From Peteryoungia desertarenae (GTDB lineage Bacteria; Pseudomonadota; Alphaproteobacteria; Rhizobiales; Rhizobiaceae): DNA of 64,000 nucleotides. Position numbers and translations under genes: made by a program. The notes beneath the pieces are model-generated. The model searched no databases. It worked only from the letters and a program-made list of their open reading frames with translations, and was not told where the DNA came from. The stretch is from the NCBI RefSeq assembly GCF_005860795.2, contig NZ_CP058350.1, positions 222,001 through 286,000 on the forward strand, in the 5' to 3' direction. Positions 55,925-64,000 of the stretch are shown here, piece by piece (within the stretch, counting starts at the first letter, position 1; each line of letters begins with the position of its first letter).

Positions 55925-56647
55925 ATGACCCACTCGAATGACACGACACCGCCCGATAACGTGGGAGCACCGTTGGCCTGGCACGACGGCGATATGCCCT
56001 ATTCCACGGCCTTTGGCGACCACTTTTACTGCCAGTCCGATGGCAGGCTGGAATGCAGCCATGTCTTCCTTGCTGGCAACGGCCTGCCGGAACGATGGGC
56101 GGGCGCACAACAATTCCGCATTGGCGAACTGGGTTTTGGAACCGGTCTCAATGCTTGCGAAACCTGGCGGCAATGGAAGATTCATCGCAAAGCCGGCACC
56201 CATCTGCACTTCGTTTCGTTCGAACTCTATCCCATGCAGTCGCAGCAGATCGACCGCGCCCTGTCGCGCTGGCCGGAACTTGATCTCGAAAGGCAGACAC
56301 TGGTGGACCACTGGCCCGCAAAGCCTCAAGGCACAGTGAAGGTCGCCCTTGACCCGCAAACAACTCTGTCGGTGGTTTGCGGCGATGCCCTTTCGAGCCT
56401 CAGTGAAAGTTCGCTGATTTTTGATGCCTGGTTTCTGGACGGTTTTGCGCCCTCCCGCAACAGTGCGATGTGGTCCCAAGAGTTGATGCAGCAGGTATTC
56501 AACCACACAATTCCGGGCGGCAGCTTTGCAACCTACGCCGCAGCTGGTTTCGTCAGACGCAATCTGATCGCCACTGGCTATGCTGTTGAGCGGCGAGCCG
56601 GCTTTGCCGGAAAGCGCGAAATGCTCTGTGGCCGCCGAACAAACTGA
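55925..56647 (+). CDS. mnmD: tRNA (mnm5s2U34)-methyltransferase, MnmD/MnmC N-domain type
   Basis: 240-residue SAM-dependent methyltransferase (DUF752). Motif order: MPYSTAFGDHFYCQSDGRLE, HVFLAGNGLPERW, SAM loop IGELGFGTGLNACETW and the signature DAWFLDGFAPSRNSAMW. In E. coli this domain is fused to an FAD oxidoreductase in MnmC; here the two are separate and divergent. ATG 55925 is three bases from the start of the FAD gene; an in-frame ATG at 55883 would overlap that gene. Neither has a strong ribosome-binding site. Confidence 0.85.
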   Translation: MTHSNDTTPPDNVGAPLAWHDGDMPYSTAFGDHFYCQSDGRLECSHVFLAGNGLPERWAGAQQFRIGELGFGTGLNACETWRQWKIHRKAGTHLHFVSFELYPMQSQQIDRALSRWPELDLERQTLVDHWPAKPQGTVKVALDPQTTLSVVCGDALSSLSESSLIFDAWFLDGFAPSRNSAMWSQELMQQVFNHTIPGGSFATYAAAGFVRRNLIATGYAVERRAGFAGKREMLCGRRTN

Positions 56648-56674
56648 TACCATGCGGGCGCGCCGGTCTCGCTT

Positions 56675-59600
56675 TCAGTTGTGGAATTCGATTGGTGCCG
56701 CCGCTTTGGATTTTCGACGAGCCCAGAAAGCGACCCTTTCTACAAGCGTCTCAGGCGAAATCGGCTTGGTCAGGTAATCATCCATGCCAGCCGATAGGCA
56801 GAGTTGCCGATCGCTGTCCAAAGCATGCGCGGTGACACCGATGATAGGGACATGCGCGCCCAGCCCCTCGCTACGCTCCCGCTCGCGGATGATCCGCGTT
56901 GCCTGATGGCCGTTCATGACCGGCATGGAAACATCCATGATGATCAACTCGGGTTTCAAGCTCTGCCAGACCTCGATTGCAGCCTCACCGGTGCCAACGA
57001 TCTTGAAGCGGATGTTTGCTGCCTGAAGTGTTTGACTGAAGACGATCTGATTGATTTCATTGTCTTCCGCAATCAGCACATCGAGACTTTCCGGGGCCTC
57101 GGACGGAGCAACCGTTTGCCTGTCAATCACCAGGTCCGGGGAGGTTCTGTACCCTGCGACGCGCGCATGATCGACATTTGCTGAGTGAGCTTGGATGGGC
57201 GCGCTGTTACGTCCTGCTGCTATTCTCTTGCTTCGAGCAACCTCGATGAGTGCATTCCGGAGCAAATTGGACCGTGCCGGCTTCATCAGATGCGCATTCA
57301 TCCCGTGCTGCCCGAGGGTCTGATCATCGCCGGACATATCCAGTGCCGTGAGCAATACGATTCCGGTGTCATTCGAAAGTGTATCCGACATAATCAGGCG
57401 AGCGACTTGGGCACCCGTCTCGCCACGCAACTGATGATCAATCAGAACCACGTCGACCGCCAGCCCATGATCTTTCGCAGTCTGCAGGAACATCACTGCC
57501 ATGGCACCGCTGTCGACGACAACGGCCTCAAAGCCCCAGCACTCAAGCTGCTCCCGCAAGACATCACCACTGACAGGATTGTCGTCAACAATCAGAATGC
57601 GCGCTCCCTGGACGATTGTGGGCAAACCCTTGAGCCCCTGCCGCTCGCCGACAATCTCCATTGGGAATTCGACCGCAAATATCGAGCCATCTCCGAGGCT
57701 GGACGTCACATCGATTGTGCCCCCGAATAGCTTGACGAGCCCTGCGGTGATCGCAAGACCCAGTCCCGTACCTTCCTGCCGACGGCTAAAGCTTCCGTCA
57801 ACCTGTGAGAACTTCTCGAAAATCTGCTGCAACTGCCCCTGGGCAATTCCAACGCCGGTATCCTCGACCATCAGGCGTAGCGAAAGTCGGCCGTCAGGCC
57901 GCTCTTCGGCCTCTAGAGAGATGAAGACCTGCCCGATTTCGGTGAATTTGATGGCATTGCCGACGAGATTGGTGACGATCTGCCGGAAGCGACCGGCGTC
58001 GCCGCGCACCCTGTGGCGAACCACTGCATCAGCACGCACGATGAGCTCAATATCCTTTTGCGCCGCCGCCGCGGCCATGAGGGTCGCGACATCCTCGACA
58101 GCCTCGACCGGATCGAAGGGTTGTTGGCGCAACTGCATCTGCCCTGAGTCGATCTTGGAGAAATCCAGGATATCATTGATGATCGTCAGCAATGAATTGC
58201 CCGACTTCATGATGATATCGACAAAGGTCTTCTGTCGCGTATCGAGTGCTGATTTCGCAAGGAGCTCGGCCATGCCGAGAACGCCATTCATGGGTGTCCT
58301 GATTTCATGGCTCATATTGGCCAAAAACTCGGACTTGGCGCGATCAGCCGTCTCGCTGCGGGCCAACAAGACCTGAAGCTCGGCCTCGCGCTCCTTGAGG
58401 TCGGTGATATCCGTCAGCAGAACGATCCAGTGGCCGCGACCGCCGAAGGTTGCCTCCATCTGCACCCAGGTCTTCCCGCCTGCCAGGAATGTGGTCGTAA
58501 AGCCAGTCGTTTCCTTGAGCTTGGCGCGCCAGTCCTTCAGGAGACCAGCAGGCTCCTCCCCGAAATCTCCCCTGTCGGCACAGTAGTGGAAAGCAGAGAG
58601 CCAAGTCTGCCCCTGCGTCACGACACCGGGCGGCAAGTCAAGGATCCGGCTGAAAGACTCGTTTGCATGCGTTACTACATTGTCTTCGATAACCATCAGG
58701 CCCTGTGACATTACCCGCATCGCGGCCTGCATGAACTCGCCGAGGCGCCCGAGTTCGTTTCGAGCCTGATCGATCTCAAGCTCCCTCTTGCGGACCTCTG
58801 TAAGGTCAGCATAGGTCAGCAGAATGCGCCCCTCTGTCAGCCGGGTTGCCGTTGCCAGAACGGATTTGCCGTCCGGGTATGAAAGCTCGCGTGAGCGCGT
58901 ACCCTCAAGCATTTTGAACTCGTCGACCCGCAACTGGTAGCCTTCTTCGAAGTCCAGCCCGGGCCAGGTCCAACCGCGCTTGTCGTTTTCGACACAGTAA
59001 TCCCGGAATGTGAGCCCCTCGAGCGGCATATCATCCCGCCAACACCAGATTTCCCGACATTTTTCGTTGGCAAACTCAACCCTCAGGTTTTCCGTCAGGA
59101 TCACAATTCCAATCGGCATATTGAGCAGGATGCTGATGAGATCTGCGTAAAGCTTGTCAGAGGTCGAACGCGCCTCGATCAAGGCAGCCTCATGTTCCCG
59201 CAGGGCCGATACATCCGATAAAGACCCCAGCAGATAGTGCCTTTTCTGCCTGGTGGTGATGCGACTGAGGCGCGACATAACCGGGATCAGCTTTCCGTCG
59301 GCCACGATCACATCGCGCGGGTTTTCGACAAAGTCACCGTCGCGCAAGATCCGCTCGTTTTCTTCACGAAATTGGGACCCTCGGTCAGGAAACATCTCTT
59401 CTTCGGTCAGGCCGTAGATGGCTTCCCTTGGCGTCCGGTTCAGCTTTTCGTAGGCCTCATTGACAAACACGAGCCGTCGGTCATGGTCCCGGATGAAGAC
59501 AGGAACAGGCATCTGCTCGAGCGCGGTGCGGTAAAGCTCTATTTGCTCCTCGTGCTCTTCCAGGACAGTGATATCGGAATAAGTGACGAGGATCTTTCCA

Positions 59601-60712
59601 CCGTCCAGCCGGGTGGCGGAGACTGCAATGACATGGTGAGATGGCGTTTTGACCTTGATCGTCGGGATGTCACCTTGCGTGGTATAAGCGTTCACTCGCT
59701 TCTCGATTGCCGCCTCGATCTCGTCGCCGTGAGAGCCTGCCATGGACCGACGATAAACGACTTCAAGAAGCGCTCGAACGGACAAGCCCTCCAGCGGCCC
59801 AAAATCCTCCAGTTCAAGAAAGCGACTGACAGCAGGATTCGCATATTCGATGTGAAGCATCTCGTTGAGAACGAGCGCACCCACCGGAAGTTCTCGCAAC
59901 AAGCCTTCAAAATGCACATGCAACCGGGCAGCGGCTTCCTTGGCCTCTTCGGCAAGCTGCTCACGCTGTCGCAACTGCGTTAGGTCGGTAATCGAGCCAA
60001 CCAGGTAGACTTGACCGTCAGGTCCGGTCATGGGCAAGGAACGGGAAAGAACCGGTATCGCCTCACCCGCTGCATTGATGAAGACTTCGCGACATTCTTC
60101 AGACTGGTTGCTCTCGACGACTCGACGGTTCTGATCGCGATAAGCTTCACCCAGTTGTGGAAATATCTCGATCTCGGTCTTGCCGATCAATGCAGAAAGG
60201 GGCAGGCCCGTGATGTCGCTATAGGCCTTGTTGGCATAAAGCAGACGATAGTTACGATCCCGAATATAGGTTGCGACCGGAAGGCTCTCGATGAGCGTCT
60301 TTAGGAGGTCTGCTCCTTTGCCGTCAGTGTTTCCGTCACCCTCGCCCTGCATTTGCGCATCGAGTAAATGGCCGCAGTAGCCGAACAGATATATGTGATC
60401 GTCATCATCAATGAAGCGTTCAATGATCAAGGGAATTGATCGCTGTTTGCTCCAGTCGGGGAGGGAAAGTTGAACGTCTTCGCCGAAGACGACACTTCGG
60501 CGCTCTTGATCATCCCTGAAGGGATCGAATTCAGTGGGCAGGATCTCCTGATCGACCATACCGGAGAAGTCGTCGGCAGAAAGATTGAAGAGATCGGCAT
60601 AGGCCTGATTGACCACAACATAGCGTAACTGGCTGTCCTTAATGAACGCCGGTTCCGGCAAGGCGACAATTCTGCAACGCGCTTGGGTCAGCAATCCTCT
60701 ACCGCCGTTCAA
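56675..60712 (-). CDS. Cytoplasmic PAS-rich hybrid histidine kinase
   Basis: 1345 residues, no membrane segments. About six PAS-type domains in a row (near 15-110, 140-250, 275-380, 395-510, 525-640, 665-765). Then come a HisKA domain (HEIRTP, phospho-acceptor His802), an HATPase domain (NLVGNAIKF, TGLGLAI) and two receiver domains (Asp1092 in VLIDHQL, Asp1260 in IIMDVSMP). No HPt domain, so phosphate must leave to a separate protein. The start is TTG 60712 behind GGAGGAA. Such PAS chains sense redox, light or small ligands; no cofactor-binding residue can be named. Divergent from the MttB-family gene. Confidence 0.9.
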   Translation of the reverse strand: MNGGRGLLTQARCRIVALPEPAFIKDSQLRYVVVNQAYADLFNLSADDFSGMVDQEILPTEFDPFRDDQERRSVVFGEDVQLSLPDWSKQRSIPLIIERFIDDDDHIYLFGYCGHLLDAQMQGEGDGNTDGKGADLLKTLIESLPVATYIRDRNYRLLYANKAYSDITGLPLSALIGKTEIEIFPQLGEAYRDQNRRVVESNQSEECREVFINAAGEAIPVLSRSLPMTGPDGQVYLVGSITDLTQLRQREQLAEEAKEAAARLHVHFEGLLRELPVGALVLNEMLHIEYANPAVSRFLELEDFGPLEGLSVRALLEVVYRRSMAGSHGDEIEAAIEKRVNAYTTQGDIPTIKVKTPSHHVIAVSATRLDGGKILVTYSDITVLEEHEEQIELYRTALEQMPVPVFIRDHDRRLVFVNEAYEKLNRTPREAIYGLTEEEMFPDRGSQFREENERILRDGDFVENPRDVIVADGKLIPVMSRLSRITTRQKRHYLLGSLSDVSALREHEAALIEARSTSDKLYADLISILLNMPIGIVILTENLRVEFANEKCREIWCWRDDMPLEGLTFRDYCVENDKRGWTWPGLDFEEGYQLRVDEFKMLEGTRSRELSYPDGKSVLATATRLTEGRILLTYADLTEVRKRELEIDQARNELGRLGEFMQAAMRVMSQGLMVIEDNVVTHANESFSRILDLPPGVVTQGQTWLSAFHYCADRGDFGEEPAGLLKDWRAKLKETTGFTTTFLAGGKTWVQMEATFGGRGHWIVLLTDITDLKEREAELQVLLARSETADRAKSEFLANMSHEIRTPMNGVLGMAELLAKSALDTRQKTFVDIIMKSGNSLLTIINDILDFSKIDSGQMQLRQQPFDPVEAVEDVATLMAAAAAQKDIELIVRADAVVRHRVRGDAGRFRQIVTNLVGNAIKFTEIGQVFISLEAEERPDGRLSLRLMVEDTGVGIAQGQLQQIFEKFSQVDGSFSRRQEGTGLGLAITAGLVKLFGGTIDVTSSLGDGSIFAVEFPMEIVGERQGLKGLPTIVQGARILIVDDNPVSGDVLREQLECWGFEAVVVDSGAMAVMFLQTAKDHGLAVDVVLIDHQLRGETGAQVARLIMSDTLSNDTGIVLLTALDMSGDDQTLGQHGMNAHLMKPARSNLLRNALIEVARSKRIAAGRNSAPIQAHSANVDHARVAGYRTSPDLVIDRQTVAPSEAPESLDVLIAEDNEINQIVFSQTLQAANIRFKIVGTGEAAIEVWQSLKPELIIMDVSMPVMNGHQATRIIRERERSEGLGAHVPIIGVTAHALDSDRQLCLSAGMDDYLTKPISPETLVERVAFWARRKSKAAAPIEFHN

Positions 60713-60916
60713 TTTCCTCCACCCTGTCGATCAATGATTGCGATTGGTAAACCCGGGGTAAAGGCACCCACCTCACACCTGACACCCCCGTCGGGCAATA
60801 ATGCAGAAAAACATCTGGCCAATGTTCCGCTAGAACCTCTTTCTGGTCGCAATTGGCAACGCGCATGGAGGGCGAAAACTGGCAGAACATGTCGATAACA
60901 AATCAACGGGTTGACC

Positions 60917-62503
60917 ATGAACGACATTAGCATTTCTGGCTTGTCTGAGACTGAAGGGACAACGCCGCCTGTCGAGCGCCGTCGACGAGGCACGGGACGC
61001 GGGACCGAGCGCACCCGCAAAAGCTCGACCGAACGGTATCGCAATCTCGTCAACCGCCTTGCCACAACCGAGCTGCTCGACCCTCAGGCACTCGACGAGA
61101 TGCACGAGGCATCGCTGACGATCCTCGAAGAGATCGGCATGGACATCATGCTGCCGGAGGCCCGCGCCATCATGAAGGCGCATGGTGCAGAGGTCGCCGA
61201 GGGCTCAGACCGCGTCCGCTTCGACCGCAACCTGATCATGGACATGATCGCGTCCGCCCCGCGCGAATTCCAGATGTTCGCCCGCAATCCCGAGCGCAAC
61301 GTCAAGATGGGTGGCAACAACCTCGTCTTCGCCCAGATTGCATCCGCCCCCTTCGTCGCCGATCGCGAGGGCGGCCGCCGCGCCGGCAACCAGGAAGACT
61401 TCCGCAAGCTCGTGAAGCTCGCCCAGTGCTATGACGTGATCCACACGACGGGCGGCTATCCGGTCGAGCCGATCGACATCCACGCCTCGGTCCGCCACCT
61501 CGACTGCCTCTCCGACATGGTGAAGCTCACCGACAAGGTCTTCCACTGCTATTCGCTCGGCAAGCAGCGCAATCTCGACGCCATCGAGATCGCCCGCATC
61601 GGTCGCGGCATTTCGATGGAGCAGATGGAGAACGAGCCCTCGCTCTTCACCATCATCAACTCGTCTTCGCCGCTGCGCCTCGATGGCCCCATGCTCCAGG
61701 GCATCATCGAAATGTCCTCGCGCGGTCAGGTCGTCGTCTTGACGCCCTTCACGCTGGCCGGGGCCATGGCCCCGGTCACCATTGCCGGTGCGGTCGTCCA
61801 GCAGAATGCCGAAGCGCTCTGCGGCATCGCCTTCACCCAGATGGTCAAGCGCGGCGCGCCCGTCGTCTATGGCGGCTTCACCTCGAATGTCGACATGAAG
61901 ACCGGCGCACCGGCCTTCGGCACGCCGGAATACATGAAGGCGGTTATTGTCGGCGGCCAACTCGCCCGCCGCTACGGCATCCCCTATCGCACGTCGAACA
62001 CCAATGCCGCGAACACGCTCGATGCCCAGGCGGCCTATGAGAGCGCATTCTCTCTCTGGGCGCTGACGCAAGGCGGCGGCAATTTCATCATGCATTCCGC
62101 CGGCTGGAGCGAAGGCGGTCTGACGGCCTCCTTCGAAAAATTCATCCTCGATGTCGACATGCTGCAGATGGTCGCTGAGTTCCTGACGCCGCTCGACGTC
62201 ACCCCGGATGCGCTGGCCCTCGACGCCGTGCGCGAAGTCGGCCCCGGCGGTCATTTCTTCGGCACGGCCCATACGCTTGCCCGCTACGAGACCGCTTTCT
62301 ATTCGCCGATCCTCTCCGACTGGCGCAATTTCGAGACCTGGACCGAGGCCGGCCGACCGACCACTTATGACCACGCCAACCGGATCTTCAAGGAAAAGCT
62401 GGCGAGTTACGAACGCCCGCCGATCGATCCGACCGTCGAGGAGGAGCTCGACGCCTTCGTGGCAAAACGCAAGGCCGAGGGCGGGGTTGCGACGGATTTC
62501 TGA
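60917..62503 (+). CDS. Trimethylamine methyltransferase (MttB) family protein, non-pyrrolysine
   Basis: 528-residue MttB-superfamily protein. A basic N-terminal extension (VERRRRGTGRGTERTRKSS) precedes the barrel (ALDEMHEASLTILEEIGMDI onwards; ARRYGIPYRTSNTNAANTLD). There is no in-frame amber codon, so it lacks pyrrolysine, like the glycine betaine methyltransferase MtgB group widespread in rhizobia. It would demethylate a quaternary amine and hand the methyl to a corrinoid protein, but no corrinoid protein or MtbA-like partner is in the window. ATG 60917 is used; an in-frame TTG lies two codons upstream. Confidence 0.87.
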   Translation: MNDISISGLSETEGTTPPVERRRRGTGRGTERTRKSSTERYRNLVNRLATTELLDPQALDEMHEASLTILEEIGMDIMLPEARAIMKAHGAEVAEGSDRVRFDRNLIMDMIASAPREFQMFARNPERNVKMGGNNLVFAQIASAPFVADREGGRRAGNQEDFRKLVKLAQCYDVIHTTGGYPVEPIDIHASVRHLDCLSDMVKLTDKVFHCYSLGKQRNLDAIEIARIGRGISMEQMENEPSLFTIINSSSPLRLDGPMLQGIIEMSSRGQVVVLTPFTLAGAMAPVTIAGAVVQQNAEALCGIAFTQMVKRGAPVVYGGFTSNVDMKTGAPAFGTPEYMKAVIVGGQLARRYGIPYRTSNTNAANTLDAQAAYESAFSLWALTQGGGNFIMHSAGWSEGGLTASFEKFILDVDMLQMVAEFLTPLDVTPDALALDAVREVGPGGHFFGTAHTLARYETAFYSPILSDWRNFETWTEAGRPTTYDHANRIFKEKLASYERPPIDPTVEEELDAFVAKRKAEGGVATDF

Positions 62504-62507
62504 TCCG

Positions 62508-63185
62508 TCACGCCAGCTGCTTGAGATAGGCCTGATAGGTCTGGTGCGGCGCCGGCTCGAAGCGGTCGCCCAGCACCTTCCAGTCCTCGACCCGGTCGAG
62601 GCGGAAGTCCCGAAAGCTTTGGCGCATCTCGCACCAGGCGGTCATCACCCAGATGGCGCCAAAGGCAGCAAGCCCCAGCGGCCAGACGACGCGCTGGCTG
62701 CGCTCGCCGGGCAGCGAATGATAGGCAATCCAGACCTTGCGGGTGGACGACAGGGTCGAGCGCACGTCGCCGAGACAGTCGGGCACCTCCGGCTGGGCCG
62801 ACGAACGGAAGGCGTGTATGGGCGCGGACAGCAAGCGCTCCGCATGCTCGCGCGGCAACATGCCGACCATCTTGTCCTTCGCCTCTCGCGCTGCCTGACC
62901 GAGTCTGGGATCGCCGAGCATCTCGACCGCCCGAAGTCCGAAGGCCAATGCTTCCAGCTGCTCGAAGGTGAAGGTCAGCGGCGGCGCGTCGAAGGCCTCG
63001 CGCAGCATATATCCCACGCCGCGTTCACCTTCGATCGGCGCACCGGAGGCGATCAGGTGGTCCATGTCGCGATAGATGGTGCGCGGCGCGACCTCCATCT
63101 TCTCGGCGATTTCCGCCGCCGTCATCGCGCGCCCGGTCGCGCGCATCAGCTGGATGATCCGGAACAGGCGATCGGCGGGACGCAT
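62508..63185 (-). CDS. YafY-like HTH/WYL transcriptional regulator
   Basis: 225 residues with an N-terminal HTH_11 domain (MTAAEIAEKMEVAPRTIYRDMDHLIASG) and a C-terminal WYL-type domain (WPLGLAAFGAIWVMTAWCEMRQ and FRLDRV). WYL domains often bind nucleic acid or small ligands. ATG 63185 is favoured over one five codons earlier. Divergent from the small monooxygenase-like gene 84 bases away, a frequent pairing in rhizobia, so it probably controls that gene. It converges with the MttB gene with four bases between stops. Confidence 0.88.
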   Translation of the reverse strand: MRPADRLFRIIQLMRATGRAMTAAEIAEKMEVAPRTIYRDMDHLIASGAPIEGERGVGYMLREAFDAPPLTFTFEQLEALAFGLRAVEMLGDPRLGQAAREAKDKMVGMLPREHAERLLSAPIHAFRSSAQPEVPDCLGDVRSTLSSTRKVWIAYHSLPGERSQRVVWPLGLAAFGAIWVMTAWCEMRQSFRDFRLDRVEDWKVLGDRFEPAPHQTYQAYLKQLA

Positions 63186-63269
63186 GGAAGGCCTCTGCAA
63201 AGGTTATGGCCAGAAGGTTGTCAGTTGGACTGTGTTAGGTCAAGCCGACATCAACCACAGGAGAGCCAA

Positions 63270-63569
63270 ATGACCACCGATACCGTTCTCGAAATCGCAG
63301 TTTGCACCGTTGCCGACAAGCCGGCAGCCGAACAAGCCCGCCGCGCCGCGATGGACGCCGTGAAAACCTATCCCGGTTTCGTCTCATGGCGGGCCCTGAC
63401 ATCAGTCGAACAGGGCGACATGATCGCCGACCTGGTCGAATGGACCGATAAAGACAGCGCGGATGCAGCCGCCACCAAGGTTCAAGCCGACCCGGCCTTC
63501 GCCCCCTATATGGCGGCGATCACGGGTGTTACCCTGATGCAGCATTTCGAAACACAAGGGACCATTTGA
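63270..63569 (+). CDS. Small antibiotic-biosynthesis-monooxygenase-like protein
   Basis: 99-residue ferredoxin-like fold protein of the dimeric alpha-beta barrel type (LEIAVCTVADKPAAEQ, YPGFVSWRALTS and YMAAITGVTLMQHF). ABM-domain proteins include heme-degrading and quinol monooxygenases, but no catalytic residue can be identified, so the name gives the fold only. A GGAGAG ribosome-binding site precedes the ATG. Eight bases later the DNA repair gene begins; the two are probably cotranscribed under the divergent WYL regulator. Confidence 0.75.
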   Translation: MTTDTVLEIAVCTVADKPAAEQARRAAMDAVKTYPGFVSWRALTSVEQGDMIADLVEWTDKDSADAAATKVQADPAFAPYMAAITGVTLMQHFETQGTI

Positions 63570-63576
63570 TCCGCCA

Positions 63577-64000
63577 ATGGCCGAGCCTTTGAAACATCTG
63601 ATCGGCCCTCAGACGGCCCGCGACACGACACATGCCGTGGCGCGGGCCTGGCGACCCTTCAATCGCGACCGCTTTCTCGCCGAGGTGCTTGCAGAGATAG
63701 AGGCACTCGAACTCATGCAGCGGGGCCAGTGCATCGCCGACGCGCTGAGCCGCCATCTGCCCCAGGATTTCACGCAGGCGACCAGGATCCTGCAGGACTG
63801 CCTGCCGAAACCGGAGCATCCGGGCCTCAGCGGCTGGGCGCTCCTCTCCTTCAACCAATACATTGCCGCCCATGGACGCGGTCATCTGGAGGTTTCCCTG
63901 AACCTCCTGAAGTCCCTCACCCCACACTTCACCGGCGAATTCGGCATCCGCCCCTTCATATCAGATGAACAGGACAAGGCGCTTGCGATCATCTCCGGCT
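63577..64000 (+). CDS. DNA alkylation repair protein (3' partial)
   Basis: The first 141 residues, MAEPLKHLIGPQTARDTTHA onward, resemble the HEAT-repeat DNA alkylation repair family (AlkC/AlkD-like glycosylases): AWRPFNRDRFLAEVL, ALELMQRGQCIADALSRHLP and GWALLSFNQYIAAHG. It would excise alkylated bases such as 3-methyladenine. The window ends inside the gene. It lies seven bases after the small monooxygenase-like gene. Confidence 0.78.
   Translation, partial: MAEPLKHLIGPQTARDTTHAVARAWRPFNRDRFLAEVLAEIEALELMQRGQCIADALSRHLPQDFTQATRILQDCLPKPEHPGLSGWALLSFNQYIAAHGRGHLEVSLNLLKSLTPHFTGEFGIRPFISDEQDKALAIISG

Noticed and set aside
55922-56653. Upstream extension of the FAD oxidoreductase frame by 244 codons
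   Set aside because: The extension is antisense to the methyltransferase gene and has no family resemblance; the FAD-binding fold begins right after the ATG at 55921.
60917-62503. Possible pyrrolysine-containing MttB
   Set aside because: The frame is uninterrupted through the whole barrel; there is no in-frame TAG.
1-64000. Mobile elements, prophage or CRISPR arrays
   Set aside because: No transposase, integrase, phage structural gene, terminal inverted repeat pair or regularly spaced repeat was seen on reading through the window.

Overview
The window is about 60% GC, gene-dense DNA. It carries an ABC rhamnose operon of the rhaSTPQ-mutarotase-rhaK type, a BacA-type peptide transporter, eukaryote-like glutamine synthetase II with its divergent small inhibitor gene gstI, and a membrane-bound urate oxidase (PuuD). 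This combination points to a chromosomal segment of a Rhizobiaceae alphaproteobacterium (Rhizobium/Agrobacterium/Sinorhizobium group); the genus cannot be fixed from the sequence alone. I saw no insertion sequence, prophage, CRISPR array, rRNA or convincing tRNA.

Layout. 1-6.2 kb: rhamnose uptake and kinase operon, cut at the left edge inside the binding-protein gene. 6.4-8.3 kb: membrane GGDEF-EAL protein. 8.5-12.7 kb: 5-oxoprolinase-type genes pxpA and a pxpB-pxpC fusion, followed by a biotin carboxylase-BCCP fusion. 12.7-16.5 kb: gabD and gabT, divergent from a regulator fusing MerR, XRE and cupin domains. 16.6-23.6 kb: sugar epimerase, adenine deaminase, ion channel with a zinc-ribbon tail, an AAC(6')-like acetyltransferase coupled to an alpha-glucosidase, and a glycosyltransferase. 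23.6-31.5 kb: housekeeping and envelope genes (der, a YfgM-like gene, an NnrU-family gene, a secreted deacetylase-like gene, bacA, map, a luciferase-like oxidoreductase). 31.7-32.5 kb: bdhA.

32.5-53.8 kb is a purine-catabolism region. With ade at 17.5 kb it encodes every step from adenine or guanine to glyoxylate: ade and guaD (deaminases), xdhA/xdhB/xdhC (to urate), puuD (to 5-hydroxyisourate), hiuH, uraD (to allantoin), puuE (to allantoate), alc (to ureidoglycolate plus urea) and allA (to glyoxylate plus urea). Embedded in it are glnII/gstI with a visible sigma-54 promoter and an NtrC-like site, a MarR-MATE pair that appears to head the allA-hiuH operon, a LysR regulator, lldD and a small potassium channel. 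No urease is in the window.

53.9-64 kb: a 2H-phosphoesterase-like DUF1045 protein, a split MnmC-like pair (FAD oxidoreductase and methyltransferase) whose start codons lie back to back, a 1345-residue PAS-rich hybrid histidine kinase, an MttB-family methyltransferase without pyrrolysine, a WYL regulator divergent from a small monooxygenase-like protein, and a DNA alkylation repair gene cut at the right edge.

The observations most worth following are the pxpA-pxpBC-BC/BCCP set (domain content of a urea-carboxylase-like enzyme), the MerR-XRE-cupin regulator with an 18-bp perfect palindrome beside gabT, the 33-bp palindrome ahead of the marR-MATE-allA-hiuH operon, two tandem inverted repeats in front of puuD, and the 533-bp insert that separates xdhA from xdhB.
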